Source of the DNA: JAAYJR01 sp964611525
Lineage (GTDB): Bacteria; Bacteroidota; Bacteroidia; Bacteroidales; Prolixibacteraceae
Direction of reading: 5' to 3'
DNA length: 33,389 nt
Assembly: GCA_964611525.1 (NCBI GenBank)
Contig: CAZTAL010000082.1
Span: 1-33,389, forward strand
The notes under the pieces are model-generated. The model saw only the letters and a list, made by a program, of their open reading frames with translations. It ran no database searches and was not told the DNA's origin. Both the position numbers and the translations under genes were made by a program. Shown piece after piece: positions 22,956 to 32,149 of this stretch (position 1 is its first letter; every line of letters starts with the position of its first letter).

Positions 22956-25350
22956 TTTCCTTCACAGCTTCAGGAGGATCGGCCAGAATAGCCTTGTTAC
23001 CGTTTATTACTATGGGACGTTTAAGCAGTTTCGGATTTTCTGACAGAATTTGCATCCATTCACTGTCAGAATAATTATTATCCTTATATTTTTCTTTATA
23101 TAATTTTTCCTGTTTCCTTACCAGGTCAAAAGGTTTTTTTCCTGTTTTTTCAATTATTTCCTGAAGGTTTTCAATGGATATTCCGTCTTGAATATATTTT
23201 ACTATTTTTAGTTCATAACCTTTTTCTTCAAGATACTTTAATCCTGCCCGGCTTTTTGAGCAACGGGGATTGTGATATATTTTTATTATAATATGATGTT
23301 TACTTTTAATATAATTGTAATAATCTTCTTGGGCACGGTATTTTGAATTTTCGTTTCTGTTGTTATACTGGTTTTTTAGTTGAGGATCAAGAATTCTGGC
23401 TTTTGTGTTGTCTCTTAGCTGAATATTAAGCATTTCTTTAAGTTCCCTTTTGATAGTTTCGTTATATATGGGACAGGCAACTTCTATCCGCCGGTATAAG
23501 TTACGAGGCATCCAGTCTGCCGATGAGATATACATTATTTCATTGCCATCGTCACCAAAAAGAAAAATCCGGGAATGTTCGAGATATTTATCAACAATAC
23601 TGATAGCTGTAATATTTTTTTTGAGTTTTTTTTGATCAATCTTCAAACCCATTATACCTCTTACAATAAGTTTGATTTTTACACCTGCTTCGGCAGCTTT
23701 ATATAATCTGTTCATCATGGCTGGATCTATCAGACTGTTCATCTTCAGGATCATCCAGCCATTTTTATCCTTTTTTGCCAGTTCTATTTCACGATCAATA
23801 TGTTTTACAAATTTGTCAAACATATGAAAAGGGCTGACAACCATGTGTTTATAGTTAAAATGTTTATAGTTGTGTTTGAAAAAATCAAAAATTTTTTCTA
23901 CTTCATCTGCCAATTGAGGGTCTGCTGTTAGTAGTCCGTCATCAGCATAAACACGCGCCGTTTCTTCATGAAAATTTCCGGTTCCTATATAAGCATAATT
24001 ACGGAAAGAGCCACTTTCATGCCTTTTTATCCATGCCAGTTTGCAATGGACTTTCATTCCGGGAATCCCGTTAATTACATCAGCTCCCTCTTCCTGCAGT
24101 TTATTTGACCAATAGATGTTTGCTTCCTCATCAAAACGGGCCTGTAATTCAATAACCACAGTAACCTTTTTGCCGTTTCTTATAGCATTAAGAAGAGTAT
24201 TAATAACTTTTGAGTCGGTTGCTACTCTGTAAATTGTTATACCTATTTCATTTACTTCAGGATCAATGGCTGCTTCCCTTAAAAAATCCAGAAAGTGGTT
24301 AAAAGTTTGATATGGATAATGCAGCATAATATCTTTACTGCGAAGTATTCTCAAAATACTTGTATGCGGAGGAAGATTTTTATTTCTGAAAGGAGTGAGC
24401 TTTGGGTAATAGTGTTTTTTATCACCAATTTCGGGAAAGTTCATAAAATCTTTATGGTTATGATATCTTCCCCCTGGAATGGAATTTTCCTCATTATCAA
24501 GTTTCATTTTTTTCTGGATGAATTCCAGCAGGTCATTGGGAATATCCCGGTCATAAATTAAACGAACCAATTTACCCTTTTTTCTTTTTTTGAGGCTTTG
24601 GCTCATTTTTTCAATAAAACTTTTTGAGATATCATCATCAATATCTATTTCTGCATCTCGGGTTATTTTTATTGTATATGCTTCATAAACATTGTAATCG
24701 AAATAGAAGAAGAGGTCATCAAAACAATAACGAATAATATCATCCAGAAGCATTACATAGGTTTTGCCCCGCTCTTTGGGCAGTACTATAAAACGCTCCA
24801 AGGATTTTCCGGGGATACGGATAAGCGAATAGGCAAAATCGTCGGGATTAGACTTGCTTGATAGTTTAACAGCGAGGTAAACGGATCTGTCTCGCAGATA
24901 TGGGAATTTATTTTTTTTGTTTAACATTATAGGAACCAAATTGGGTAGCACTTTCTCGTAAAAAAATTTTTTGACGAAAATTCCCTGTGCATGACTCAGT
25001 TCCCTTTCATTTACAATAAATATATTGTTCTTATTGAGTTCTGTGAGTATATCATTAAATATTACCTGTACTTTTCCTTGTTGGTAATAGACAATTTCCT
25101 GTATTTTATCATGTAATTCCTGAGTAGTATAATTACCTAACAGGTTTTCTTCGTCTTTACCAAGATCAACCATTCTACGAACTGTTGCAACCCTTACCCT
25201 GAAGAATTCATCAAGGTTGTTTGAAAAAATTCCTATAAACCTGATCCTTTCAAATAAAGGTGTTTGTGGATCTTTAGCTTCCTGTAAAACCCTTTCATTA
25301 AAGGACAACCAGCTAATCTCCCGGTTTATATAATTTTCATTCGAATACAT
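22948..25350 (-). CDS. ppk1: Polyphosphate kinase 1 fused in frame to an ArsC-like domain
   Basis: 800 residues from ATG 25350 (MYSNENYINREISWLSFNER); the open frame continues to 25386, but homology starts here. Residues 1-~685 are a full PPK1: the N domain, head, and two phospholipase-D-like catalytic domains. The histidine motif is GMKVHCKLAWI, with the autophosphorylated His of the HxK type. IGTGNFHEETARVYADDG follows, then EHSRIFLFGDD with the second catalytic His. PPK1 makes polyphosphate reversibly from ATP. Without a stop, the frame then runs into ~114 residues of the ArsC/Spx fold starting at IIIKIYHNPRCSKSR (~687-701). This domain has nucleophile Cys697, Arg745 at the spacing of R773 ArsC Arg60, and Arg778 near Arg94. 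The equivalent of Arg107 is Asp791 (ILADPPE). There is no ATG at the junction. The fusion could be genuine, or a lost stop or frameshift between ppk and arsC. Confidence 0.9.
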   Translation of the reverse strand: MYSNENYINREISWLSFNERVLQEAKDPQTPLFERIRFIGIFSNNLDEFFRVRVATVRRMVDLGKDEENLLGNYTTQELHDKIQEIVYYQQGKVQVIFNDILTELNKNNIFIVNERELSHAQGIFVKKFFYEKVLPNLVPIMLNKKNKFPYLRDRSVYLAVKLSSKSNPDDFAYSLIRIPGKSLERFIVLPKERGKTYVMLLDDIIRYCFDDLFFYFDYNVYEAYTIKITRDAEIDIDDDISKSFIEKMSQSLKKRKKGKLVRLIYDRDIPNDLLEFIQKKMKLDNEENSIPGGRYHNHKDFMNFPEIGDKKHYYPKLTPFRNKNLPPHTSILRILRSKDIMLHYPYQTFNHFLDFLREAAIDPEVNEIGITIYRVATDSKVINTLLNAIRNGKKVTVVIELQARFDEEANIYWSNKLQEEGADVINGIPGMKVHCKLAWIKRHESGSFRNYAYIGTGNFHEETARVYADDGLLTADPQLADEVEKIFDFFKHNYKHFNYKHMVVSPFHMFDKFVKHIDREIELAKKDKNGWMILKMNSLIDPAMMNRLYKAAEAGVKIKLIVRGIMGLKIDQKKLKKNITAISIVDKYLEHSRIFLFGDDGNEIMYISSADWMPRNLYRRIEVACPIYNETIKRELKEMLNIQLRDNTKARILDPQLKNQYNNRNENSKYRAQEDYYNYIKSKHHIIIKIYHNPRCSKSRAGLKYLEEKGYELKIVKYIQDGISIENLQEIIEKTGKKPFDLVRKQEKLYKEKYKDNNYSDSEWMQILSENPKLLKRPIVINGNKAILADPPEAVKEII

Positions 25351-25444
25351 GGTAATCTCTTTATAAGATAAAAAAATTTGCAACAAACCTTACTTTCTGT
25401 TAAACTATAAAAATTATTTATAAAAATCAAGTGATGAGTCTGGT

Positions 25445-25469
25445 CAAAAAAGAGCGCGAAGCGTCTCTT
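25445..25469 (-). terminator. Probable intrinsic terminator after prfB
   Basis: On the minus strand the RNA would form AAGAG-A-CGC / GCG-CTCTT, with one bulged base and a TTC loop, followed by a run of Ts (CTCTTTTTTGACC). It lies about 120 bases beyond the prfB stop (25588) and before ppk1, which starts at 25350, so it separates the two transcripts. Confidence 0.55.
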
Positions 25470-25587
25470 GAAAAATTATATAAATTTATTAAATTGATTT
25501 TTAGATAATTATAAAGCTACATAATAATTTTATCTTAAAAAAATTTTACTTATTATACTGAACACAAATGATATTTCAGGATTATAT

Positions 25588-26680
25588 TTATTTATTGCCC
25601 CCGAATTCCATAAGATAAGCTTTTATCATATCGTCGAGGTCACCATCCAGTATGGCATTGACATTTCCTGTTTCATAATTTGTGCGAAGGTCTTTTACCA
25701 TTTTATAAGGCTGAAGTACATAGGAACGTATCTGTGATCCCCATTCAATTTTTTTCTTTTGAGATTCAATTTCCATCTCTTTCTCCCTCCTTTTGCGAAG
25801 TTCCATTTCATAAAGTTGTGATTTTAAAAGTCGTAAGGCATTCTCTTTATTACCTGTCTGAGAGCGGCTTTCTGTATTCTCAATTACTATTCCCGAAGGA
25901 GCATGCCTTAATCTAACTCCTGTTTCTACTTTATTTACATTTTGTCCCCCCGCGCCGCTACTGCGGAAAGTCTCCCATGTTATATCCGCGGGATTGATCT
26001 CTATATTTATGGAATCGTCAACCAATGGAGCGACATAAACTGAGGTGAATGAAGTCATCCTTTTATTTTGAGCATTAAAAGGAGATAAACGTACCAACCT
26101 GTGAACACCATTTTCACTTTTCAGGTAACCATAAGCATATTCGCTGTCTATTTCAAGAGTGCAACTTTTTATGCCTGTTTCATCTCCATGCTGCATATCT
26201 GCCAGTTTAATATGATAACCTTTGCTTTCACACCATCGTGTGTACATTCTGTAAAGCATCTCTGCCCAGTCGTTGCTTTCTGTTCCTCCGGCACCGGCAT
26301 TTATCTTAAGGACAGCACCCAGTTTATCCTCTTCGTTGCTCAGCATATTTTTTGTCTCAAGCTTTTCAACTTCCTTTAATGCTTCATTATATAAATGGTC
26401 AACCTCCTCTTCAGTGGCTTCTCCGGTTTCATAAAATTCGTAAAGGACACCAAAATCTTCAACAGCTTGATCTGTTTCTTCGAAGCCATTAGTCCACTCT
26501 TTTAGAGACTTTATAGTTTTCATTTGTGCTTCAGCTTTTTGCGGTTCAGACCAGAAATTGGGGTCCTGGGTTTTTAATTCTTCTTCTTTCAACCGGATCA
26601 ATTTGGCATCATAGTCAAAGATGCCTCCTTAGCGCATCCCTGCGCTCAAATAAATCTTTTACATGGTCTTTTAATATCAT
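25588..26680 (-). CDS. prfB: Peptide chain release factor 2, programmed +1 frameshift
   Basis: The gene needs a +1 frameshift to be read in full. Frame 0 starts at ATG 26680, encodes MILKDHVKDLFERRDALRRHL (21 residues) and meets an in-frame TGA at 26617-26615. The site is AAGGAGG-CAT-CTT-TGA-C, an internal Shine-Dalgarno sequence three bases before CTT, the same arrangement as in E. coli prfB. After slipping one base, reading resumes with GAC TAT GAT and continues in the long frame to 25588, giving 363 residues. The stop-codon recognition tripeptide SPF (~199-201) and the catalytic GGQ (~244-246) are present. RF2 ends translation at UGA and UAA, and the in-frame UGA makes its synthesis self-limiting. 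A TTG at 26601 can serve as a false start in simple gene calls. Confidence 0.95.
26614..26628 (-). promoter_or_regulatory. prfB programmed frameshift signal
   Basis: This contains an internal AGGAGG three bases upstream of CTT (26620-26618), followed by TGA (26617-26615) and C. The slippery CTT-T and the Shine-Dalgarno-like tract are the two required elements of the known RF2 autoregulatory frameshift. Confidence 0.95.
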
Positions 26681-26731
26681 TATATTGTGAGATTTAATCG
26701 TGTGTTGCAAAGTTAATAAGATTTTGACGAA

Positions 26732-27196
26732 TTATTCAATTGCTTCGCTGAGATAACGATGGATGAGTTCAGGTTCAAATCCACGGTTTTGAGCGAAACG
26801 TATAACCTGTCCCATTTTTTCAAATTTATTTTTCTTCTTAACCTGACGGGCTTTTTCTTTAAGTGTTTTAATGAGGACATCACAATATTTTTCATCATCC
26901 ATTTCGTCCAATCCGTTTTGTATTAAACTATCATCCAAACCTTTCATTCTCAAATAATATCTCATCTTTACCTTCCCCCATTTATTAATCCGGAATTTTT
27001 CAGCAATATAAGAACTGACATACCTTTCATCATTGATGAAATTATCTTTTTTTAATTTTTGGATTATTTGTTCTGCAGCATCTGCGTCAAGTCCTGCAGC
27101 AATTATTTTTTTGCGGATGTCTGTGGAGCATTGTTCGGAGCGACTGCAAAGCGCTGCCATTTTACTATGAATTTCTTTTACCTTGTCATTAGTCAT
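26732..27196 (-). CDS. recX: Regulatory protein RecX
   Basis: 154 residues from ATG 27196 (MTNDKVKEIHSKMAALCSRS). The frame is open to 27256 but that extension is hydrophobic and not RecX-like. The three-helix RecX repeats are visible: CSRSEQCSTDIRKKIIAAGL, IIQKLKKDNFINDERYVSSYI, RINKWGKVKMRYYLRMKGLD and VIRFAQNRGFEPELIHRYL. RecX binds RecA filaments and limits homologous recombination. It is encoded 51 bases upstream of prfB on the same strand, and may be co-transcribed with it. recA itself is not in the window. Confidence 0.92.
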   Translation of the reverse strand: MTNDKVKEIHSKMAALCSRSEQCSTDIRKKIIAAGLDADAAEQIIQKLKKDNFINDERYVSSYIAEKFRINKWGKVKMRYYLRMKGLDDSLIQNGLDEMDDEKYCDVLIKTLKEKARQVKKKNKFEKMGQVIRFAQNRGFEPELIHRYLSEAIE

Positions 27197-27315
27197 GGGA
27201 AAAGGCTGGTTTATGAATATTTGTATAAAGGTAATGAAAAAATAGAAATTACGCATCTATGTTTTTTCTATAAAGCATCTTTTAACCCGGACTCATTTGA
27301 CGATCTGACAAATCT

Positions 27316-28752
27316 TTATTCAGTTATACCAGTTAAAACTACAGCATCTTTATAACGATGAACGGTTCCTTTATCACTAATGATTTCTGCAACAATAATA
27401 TATATTCCCGGCTTTTGGAGTTGTCCCGTTTCATCCTCACCGTTCCATTTTATGATACCTTTCATGCCGGGCATTTCATTATTTAGCAAGGTTAAAACGT
27501 ATCTTCCCGAAGCATCGAACAATTTTATAGTAGCTGAATAATTTTTATTATTCATTTGGTAACGGATTAATAACTGATCATTATAACCATCGTAGTTTGG
27601 AGAGAATGCTTCTGGTTCAATAACTATTTGTGGTGAAAAAAGATTGTCATTACCAGCCTGTGAATTTTTATAACCGGGAGTTCCATAACCTGACATGGCA
27701 GAAGCAGATTTCCAGTTTCCATCCTTGTTAGTCGGGGCAGAAAAAGAAATACGCTCTAGAGAAATACCTTCAGGGTCTCTTAAAAAAGGGGAATGCATGT
27801 CTTCGTTATAATAAAGCTCATCAATAATTTCCATTTTTTCGTTCAGCAGGACTACATGACCCTCTTTATTGTTATAGGAAGGCATTTTATTTACTTTAAG
27901 AAGGCATGACGGACATTTGATCTCATACCACAATGAAATATCCTTTACATCTTTTGTTATTGCCAGGTATGATCCGGGTTTAATAAAATGTTTTGATTTT
28001 AAAAGTTGGTAAATATGTGTCAGTTCCATATTTTTATCCCTGTTAGCAAGGAAAAGGCAGTTAGCTGATACGGTTTTATCTGAGTTGTTGTATATTTCAA
28101 CAAAATCTTCTCCGTCAGGATAAGGATTAAAAAGGATTTCATTTATTATAATATCGTTCCGACTAACCGGAGGCATGGGTTTTTCTTTTTTCCAGACAAT
28201 TACCTCGTCAAGAGTTACTTTGTCGTTTGCATAATGATTTTTGATATAGCAAATAATTTGCAGACTTTCCCCTTCCAGCTCAAGTTGTTCAACATTAGCC
28301 GATCCCCAGTTTCCAAGATTTACGCCATTTGTATCAAAAGCAATTGTGTCACCTTTATTCAGTATGTAAAAGGCCTTAAGGTATTTATTGGAAGTATTAT
28401 TGCCGCTTCCTGTTTCATAAGCGGTTAGCCGGATGTTTATTTTGTTATAAGAAGAAATGTCAATCTGTTCGGATCGCCATATTACTTCTCCGTCAATATC
28501 ACGACATTCAAAACGGCCTCCGGAAGTACTGACCGTTTTTGCATAGTCATCAGGGCCATCGAGATTGATCCCTGCTGTATCCAGTGTCCATGTTTCAATT
28601 CCTGAAAAATCCGACTGGATGGTACCATTTTCATTTCCCCATATACCTTTTCCGGGAATCAGAAAATTTTCCTGCCAGATTTCCTGTGTATAAGCCGGGT
28701 TAACAATCAATGGCAAAGTGAACGTTAAGATTTTTAGAATAATACGTAACAT
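27316..28752 (-). CDS. Secreted lamin-tail-domain protein with CHU_C/gliding-type C-terminus
   Basis: 478 residues from ATG 28752, with a signal peptide (MLRIILKILTFTLPLIVNPAYTQ). Residues ~25-190 form a beta-rich sandwich (SYNKINIRLTAYETGSGNNT, TLDEVIVWKKE). A lamin-tail domain begins at ~199 (DIIINEILFNPYPDGEDFVEIYNNS). The C-terminus starts near EAFSPNYDGYNDQLLIRYQM and continues IKLFDASGRYVLTLLNN, WNGEDETGQLQKPGIYIIVAEI. That is the CHU_C/FlgD-like fold used as a type IX secretion (type B) sorting domain. The protein is therefore probably exported and surface-attached. Function is otherwise unknown. It ends 120 bases before recX and is divergent from asd. Confidence 0.85.
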   Translation of the reverse strand: MLRIILKILTFTLPLIVNPAYTQEIWQENFLIPGKGIWGNENGTIQSDFSGIETWTLDTAGINLDGPDDYAKTVSTSGGRFECRDIDGEVIWRSEQIDISSYNKINIRLTAYETGSGNNTSNKYLKAFYILNKGDTIAFDTNGVNLGNWGSANVEQLELEGESLQIICYIKNHYANDKVTLDEVIVWKKEKPMPPVSRNDIIINEILFNPYPDGEDFVEIYNNSDKTVSANCLFLANRDKNMELTHIYQLLKSKHFIKPGSYLAITKDVKDISLWYEIKCPSCLLKVNKMPSYNNKEGHVVLLNEKMEIIDELYYNEDMHSPFLRDPEGISLERISFSAPTNKDGNWKSASAMSGYGTPGYKNSQAGNDNLFSPQIVIEPEAFSPNYDGYNDQLLIRYQMNNKNYSATIKLFDASGRYVLTLLNNEMPGMKGIIKWNGEDETGQLQKPGIYIIVAEIISDKGTVHRYKDAVVLTGITE

Positions 28753-28832
28753 TCTGTTTGCAATTGATGGCAAAATAGTAATTTTACGTCAGGTTTAAAA
28801 GAAAAAAATAGTTTATTTGTAAAATTTTTTTT

Positions 28833-29843
28833 ATGAGAGTTGCAGTTGTAGGAGCAAGCGGAGCTGTGGGACAAGAATTTCTCCGTGTGCTTGAAGAAAG
28901 AAATTTTCCTTTAGATGATCTGGTTTTATTCGGATCAGAGCGGAGTGCCGGAAGACAATATGAATTCAGGGGAAAAAAGCTTACGGTTAAAGAATTAAAA
29001 CATAATGATGATTTTAAGGGTATCGATATTGCCCTTACCTCTGCAGGAGCAGGAATATCAAGAAAGTTTGCTTCAACGATTACAAAGCATGATACTGTTA
29101 TGATTGATAATTCCAGTGCATTTCGTTATGATGATGATGTGCCGCTGATTGTTCCGGAGGTAAATCCTGAAGATTCAAGGATAAGGCCCCGGAATATTAT
29201 AGCCAATCCCAATTGTTCTACAATTCAAATGGTTGTAGCTCTAAAACCAATCAATGATTTATCAAAAATCAAAAAAGTTCGCGTAGCAACTTATCAGGCT
29301 GCCAGCGGTGCTGGAGCCCAGGGAATGGCTGAATTGGAACAGCAGGTTAAGGATATTGCCGCAGGCAAAAAAACCACTGTTGAAAAATTTCAGTATCAAC
29401 TGGCCATGAATATCATTCCGCATGTCGATGTTTTCCTTGATAATGATTATACAAAGGAAGAGATGAAAATGAACTGGGAAACAAAAAAGATAATGCATAC
29501 CGAAGCTGAGGTAAGTGCTACATGTGTCCGTATACCGGTAGCGCGTGCCCATTCTGAGGCTATCTGGGTTGAAACTGAAGAACCTTTATCTGTCAAAGAT
29601 GTCAGGGAAGCTTTTAAAAACACTAAAGGTATTACTGTGATAGATAATCCTGCCGAAAATCAATATCCTATGCCGCTTTTTGCTGCCGGCAAGGATGATG
29701 TTTACATAGGACGGATACGTCAGGACATTGCCGATCCTAATAATATCACTTTCTGGTGTGTTGGTGATCAGATCAAGAAAGGGGCTGCATTAAATGCAGT
29801 TCAAATAGCCGAATGGCTTATTAAAGAAGGAGAAATAAGTTAA
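28833..29843 (+). CDS. asd: Aspartate-semialdehyde dehydrogenase
   Basis: 336 residues, normal length. The N-terminal NADP-binding segment is VAVVGASGAVGQEFLRVLEE. The catalytic Cys is in NPNCSTIQMV (Cys128), and the RIPVARAHSEAIWVE segment holds the active-site His. The enzyme reduces beta-aspartyl phosphate to the semialdehyde, the branch point to lysine/diaminopimelate, methionine and threonine. It is flanked by unrelated genes, divergent from the lamin-tail protein and convergent with hflX. It looks complete and functional. Confidence 0.97.
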   Translation: MRVAVVGASGAVGQEFLRVLEERNFPLDDLVLFGSERSAGRQYEFRGKKLTVKELKHNDDFKGIDIALTSAGAGISRKFASTITKHDTVMIDNSSAFRYDDDVPLIVPEVNPEDSRIRPRNIIANPNCSTIQMVVALKPINDLSKIKKVRVATYQAASGAGAQGMAELEQQVKDIAAGKKTTVEKFQYQLAMNIIPHVDVFLDNDYTKEEMKMNWETKKIMHTEAEVSATCVRIPVARAHSEAIWVETEEPLSVKDVREAFKNTKGITVIDNPAENQYPMPLFAAGKDDVYIGRIRQDIADPNNITFWCVGDQIKKGAALNAVQIAEWLIKEGEIS

Positions 29844-29926
29844 TTCGCTGATATTTATCCCAAATGAAGAATTATCCTAAGGGTAATAAAAAGGATAGAT
29901 TTGCATTTGGTTTGTCTTAAAAAAGA

Positions 29927-31141
29927 TCAGTCCTCATCTTCCCATATAATATCATAAAGATAATCATCATACGGGAATCGTTTTGAATGGATTTTTTTTA
30001 CTTCTTTGTATAAGACAGCTTTAAATTTGTCAATATTATTCTTTTTTGTTGCTGAAATAAAAACAGCAGGTCTGTTGTTTTTTGCAACCCATGATTTTTC
30101 CCAATCCTTAAGTGTAAAGTTTATTTTGGTTACCGGAGTAAGGTCATCGTCTTCTTTTTCGATATGCTCGTAAGCATCAATTTTGTTAAAAGCATAAATA
30201 ATTGGTTTTTCAACCGGATCAATCTCATTCAAGGTATTGTTTACTATATCTATTTGTTCTTCAAATCCAGGGTGAGAAATATCTACTATGTGCACAAGTA
30301 CATCTGCTTCACGAACTTCATCAAGAGTTGATTTGAATGATTCTACAAGATCATGAGGCAGTTTTCTGATAAAACCCACAGTATCTGCCATCAAAAAAGG
30401 AAGATTAGCAATAACGATTTTTCTTACCGTAGTGTCGAGGGTAGCGAATAATTTGTTTTCAGCAAATACCTCTGATTTAGCCATTAAATTCATAAGGGTA
30501 GACTTTCCTACGTTCGTATATCCTACCAGTGCCACGCGAACAAGTTTTCCACGATTTTTTCGCTGGGTTGCTTTTTGCCGGTCAATTTTTTTTAATTGTG
30601 TTTTCAGTCTTGAAATTTTATCGAGAATAATCCGGCGGTCTGTTTCGATTTGTGTTTCACCAGGACCGCGCAATCCGATCCCTCCGCGTTGGCGTTCGAG
30701 GTGTGTCCACATTCTTGTAAGACGTGGCAACAAATACTGGTATTGAGCAAGTTCAACCTGAGTTTTTGCATGAGCTGTTTTGGCACGTCGTGCAAATATG
30801 TCCAGAATAAGATTAGTGCGATCAAGTACTTTACATTCCACTCTTCTTTCTATATTGCGCAATTGAGTGGGTGTTAGCTCATCATCGAAAATAATTGTAT
30901 CCACTTCATTTGCTTTGATATAATTACTGATTTCCTGCAGTTTGCCGGGGCCGACAAAAGTAGATGTATTAGGTGTAACGAGTTTCTGAGTAAATCTTTT
31001 CAGGACTTCAGCACCTGCTGTATCAGCCAGAAATTCCAGTTCATCAAGATATTCATTTGCTTGATTTTCATCCTCGTCTTTATAGATGATACCTACAATT
31101 ACAGCTTTTTCTGTTTCAGGAGTTAATTCAATCATGTCCAT
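29927..31141 (-). CDS. hflX: GTPase HflX
   Basis: 404 residues. The N-terminal HflX domain has FVGPGKLQEISNYIK and DELTPTQLRNIE, and the strongly diagnostic GLRGPGETQIETDRR motif (~157-170). The GTPase domain then follows: G1 GYTNVGKST (~207-215), G3 DTVGFIRKLP, G4 NKID and G5 SATKK. HflX binds 50S subunits and splits stalled or hibernating ribosomes. An alternative start at the third codon (MIELTPE) is possible. An intrinsic terminator for the upstream tonB lies directly before the start, so hflX needs its own promoter in a very short gap, or partial read-through. Confidence 0.96.
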   Translation of the reverse strand: MDMIELTPETEKAVIVGIIYKDEDENQANEYLDELEFLADTAGAEVLKRFTQKLVTPNTSTFVGPGKLQEISNYIKANEVDTIIFDDELTPTQLRNIERRVECKVLDRTNLILDIFARRAKTAHAKTQVELAQYQYLLPRLTRMWTHLERQRGGIGLRGPGETQIETDRRIILDKISRLKTQLKKIDRQKATQRKNRGKLVRVALVGYTNVGKSTLMNLMAKSEVFAENKLFATLDTTVRKIVIANLPFLMADTVGFIRKLPHDLVESFKSTLDEVREADVLVHIVDISHPGFEEQIDIVNNTLNEIDPVEKPIIYAFNKIDAYEHIEKEDDDLTPVTKINFTLKDWEKSWVAKNNRPAVFISATKKNNIDKFKAVLYKEVKKIHSKRFPYDDYLYDIIWEDED

Positions 31142-31154
31142 TTTATTGCATAAA

Positions 31155-31185
31155 AAACTCCTGATCCCATAAGGGCCAGGAGTTT
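31155..31185 (-). terminator. Intrinsic terminator between tonB and hflX
   Basis: AAACTCCTG (31155-31163) is a perfect complement of CAGGAGTTT (31177-31185), with inner CCC/GGG pairing in the loop. On the minus strand the stem is followed by a six-base T-run. It lies 19 bases after the tonB stop codon and 13 bases before the hflX start. Confidence 0.8.
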
Positions 31186-31203
31186 GAAAAATATTTGATT
31201 TCT

Positions 31204-31896
31204 TTACTGCAATACAAAATTAATAGGTACGGTATAAGATACACGAACGGTTTTCCCGCGCTGCTTACCCGGTTTCCATTTAGGAAGAGTATTAATGACC
31301 CGTAATGCTTCTTTGTCAAGTGACGGGTCAACACCTCTGGCAATCCGTGCATTAGAAATACCTCCGTCCTTGTCAACAACAAAAGTAACGTAAACTTTTC
31401 CCTGTATTCCGTTTTCCTGTGCAATCACAGGATATTTAATAGTATTTGCAATATATTGCCGGAGTGCCATCTCTCCTCCAGGAAATTCAGGCATATCTTC
31501 GACAATAAAAAATACTTTTGATTCTTCTTCCTCCTCTTCTTCCTTGTCGGATGTAATCACCGGTTTAACATCTATTATAGTTTCCTCGTCAGCCTCGGTA
31601 TCTTCTATCTCCAGTTCATCTTCAATTTCAACATCATCATCTACAATGTTAAGAACCTCAACAACTTTAGGCGCCGGAGGGGGGGGTGGTGGCTTAACTT
31701 CCTGCTCCCGAGTTATAGGTATGATTTCCTCTTCTACTTCCTGAGTTTCGATTTTACCAAGTGATTCCGTCTTTTTGGGTGTGGTTTCCCACTCAAAAGC
31801 AAAAAGTACAACAGCTAATGCTATTACCAGTCCTATCATCAGGAAAAGATTCCTTTTATTTTCAAGGTCTGCTTTTGGTGCTTTTTTAACTTCCAT
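31204..31896 (-). CDS. TonB-family energy-transducing protein
   Basis: 230 residues. A short cytoplasmic N-terminus and one membrane helix (~17-35, NLFLMIGLVIALAVVLFAF) come first. A proline-rich and strongly acidic periplasmic spacer follows, with PPPPPPAP near residue 70 and long Glu/Asp runs at ~85-125. The C-terminal TonB domain runs from ~130, with PEFPGGEMALRQYIANTIKY, KVYVTFVVDKDGG and the ending VSYTVPINFVLQ. TonB transmits proton-motive energy from ExbB/ExbD to outer-membrane receptors; those genes are not in the window. The Pro-Glu-Asp spacer is typical of Bacteroidota TonBs. A terminator follows the gene. Confidence 0.93.
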   Translation of the reverse strand: MEVKKAPKADLENKRNLFLMIGLVIALAVVLFAFEWETTPKKTESLGKIETQEVEEEIIPITREQEVKPPPPPPAPKVVEVLNIVDDDVEIEDELEIEDTEADEETIIDVKPVITSDKEEEEEEESKVFFIVEDMPEFPGGEMALRQYIANTIKYPVIAQENGIQGKVYVTFVVDKDGGISNARIARGVDPSLDKEALRVINTLPKWKPGKQRGKTVRVSYTVPINFVLQ

Positions 31897-32149
31897 AGCT
31901 TTAATATTTTATATTATACTGCAATAAAATGTTAATCACAAAAAGAGGTTAAAGATAAAAAATAATTATCATATGCAAGTCAAATTTTTTTTAATTTAAA
32001 TTTGATATACTTTGCTTTACTTTAACACTCTTCAGGAAAATCATTTGTTATTCCAACAAATTATACAATTTAATTTCAAATAGCAACTATATTTTCTATT
32101 ATTTATACCACAAAAATTACACCAATTATGTGATTTAGAGGTTTAATGT
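31897..32149. other. A+T-rich region upstream of tonB
   Basis: Roughly 250 bases of A+T-rich sequence between tonB and the possible small ORF at 32150. I see no coding frame and no clear TAnnTTTG element for tonB. A TonB transcript must start here or further upstream. Confidence 0.5.

Noticed and set aside
26599..26601. TTG start for a 337-residue release factor 2
   Set aside because: The conserved N-terminus and the frameshift signal lie upstream, so the TTG start is an artefact of the programmed frameshift.
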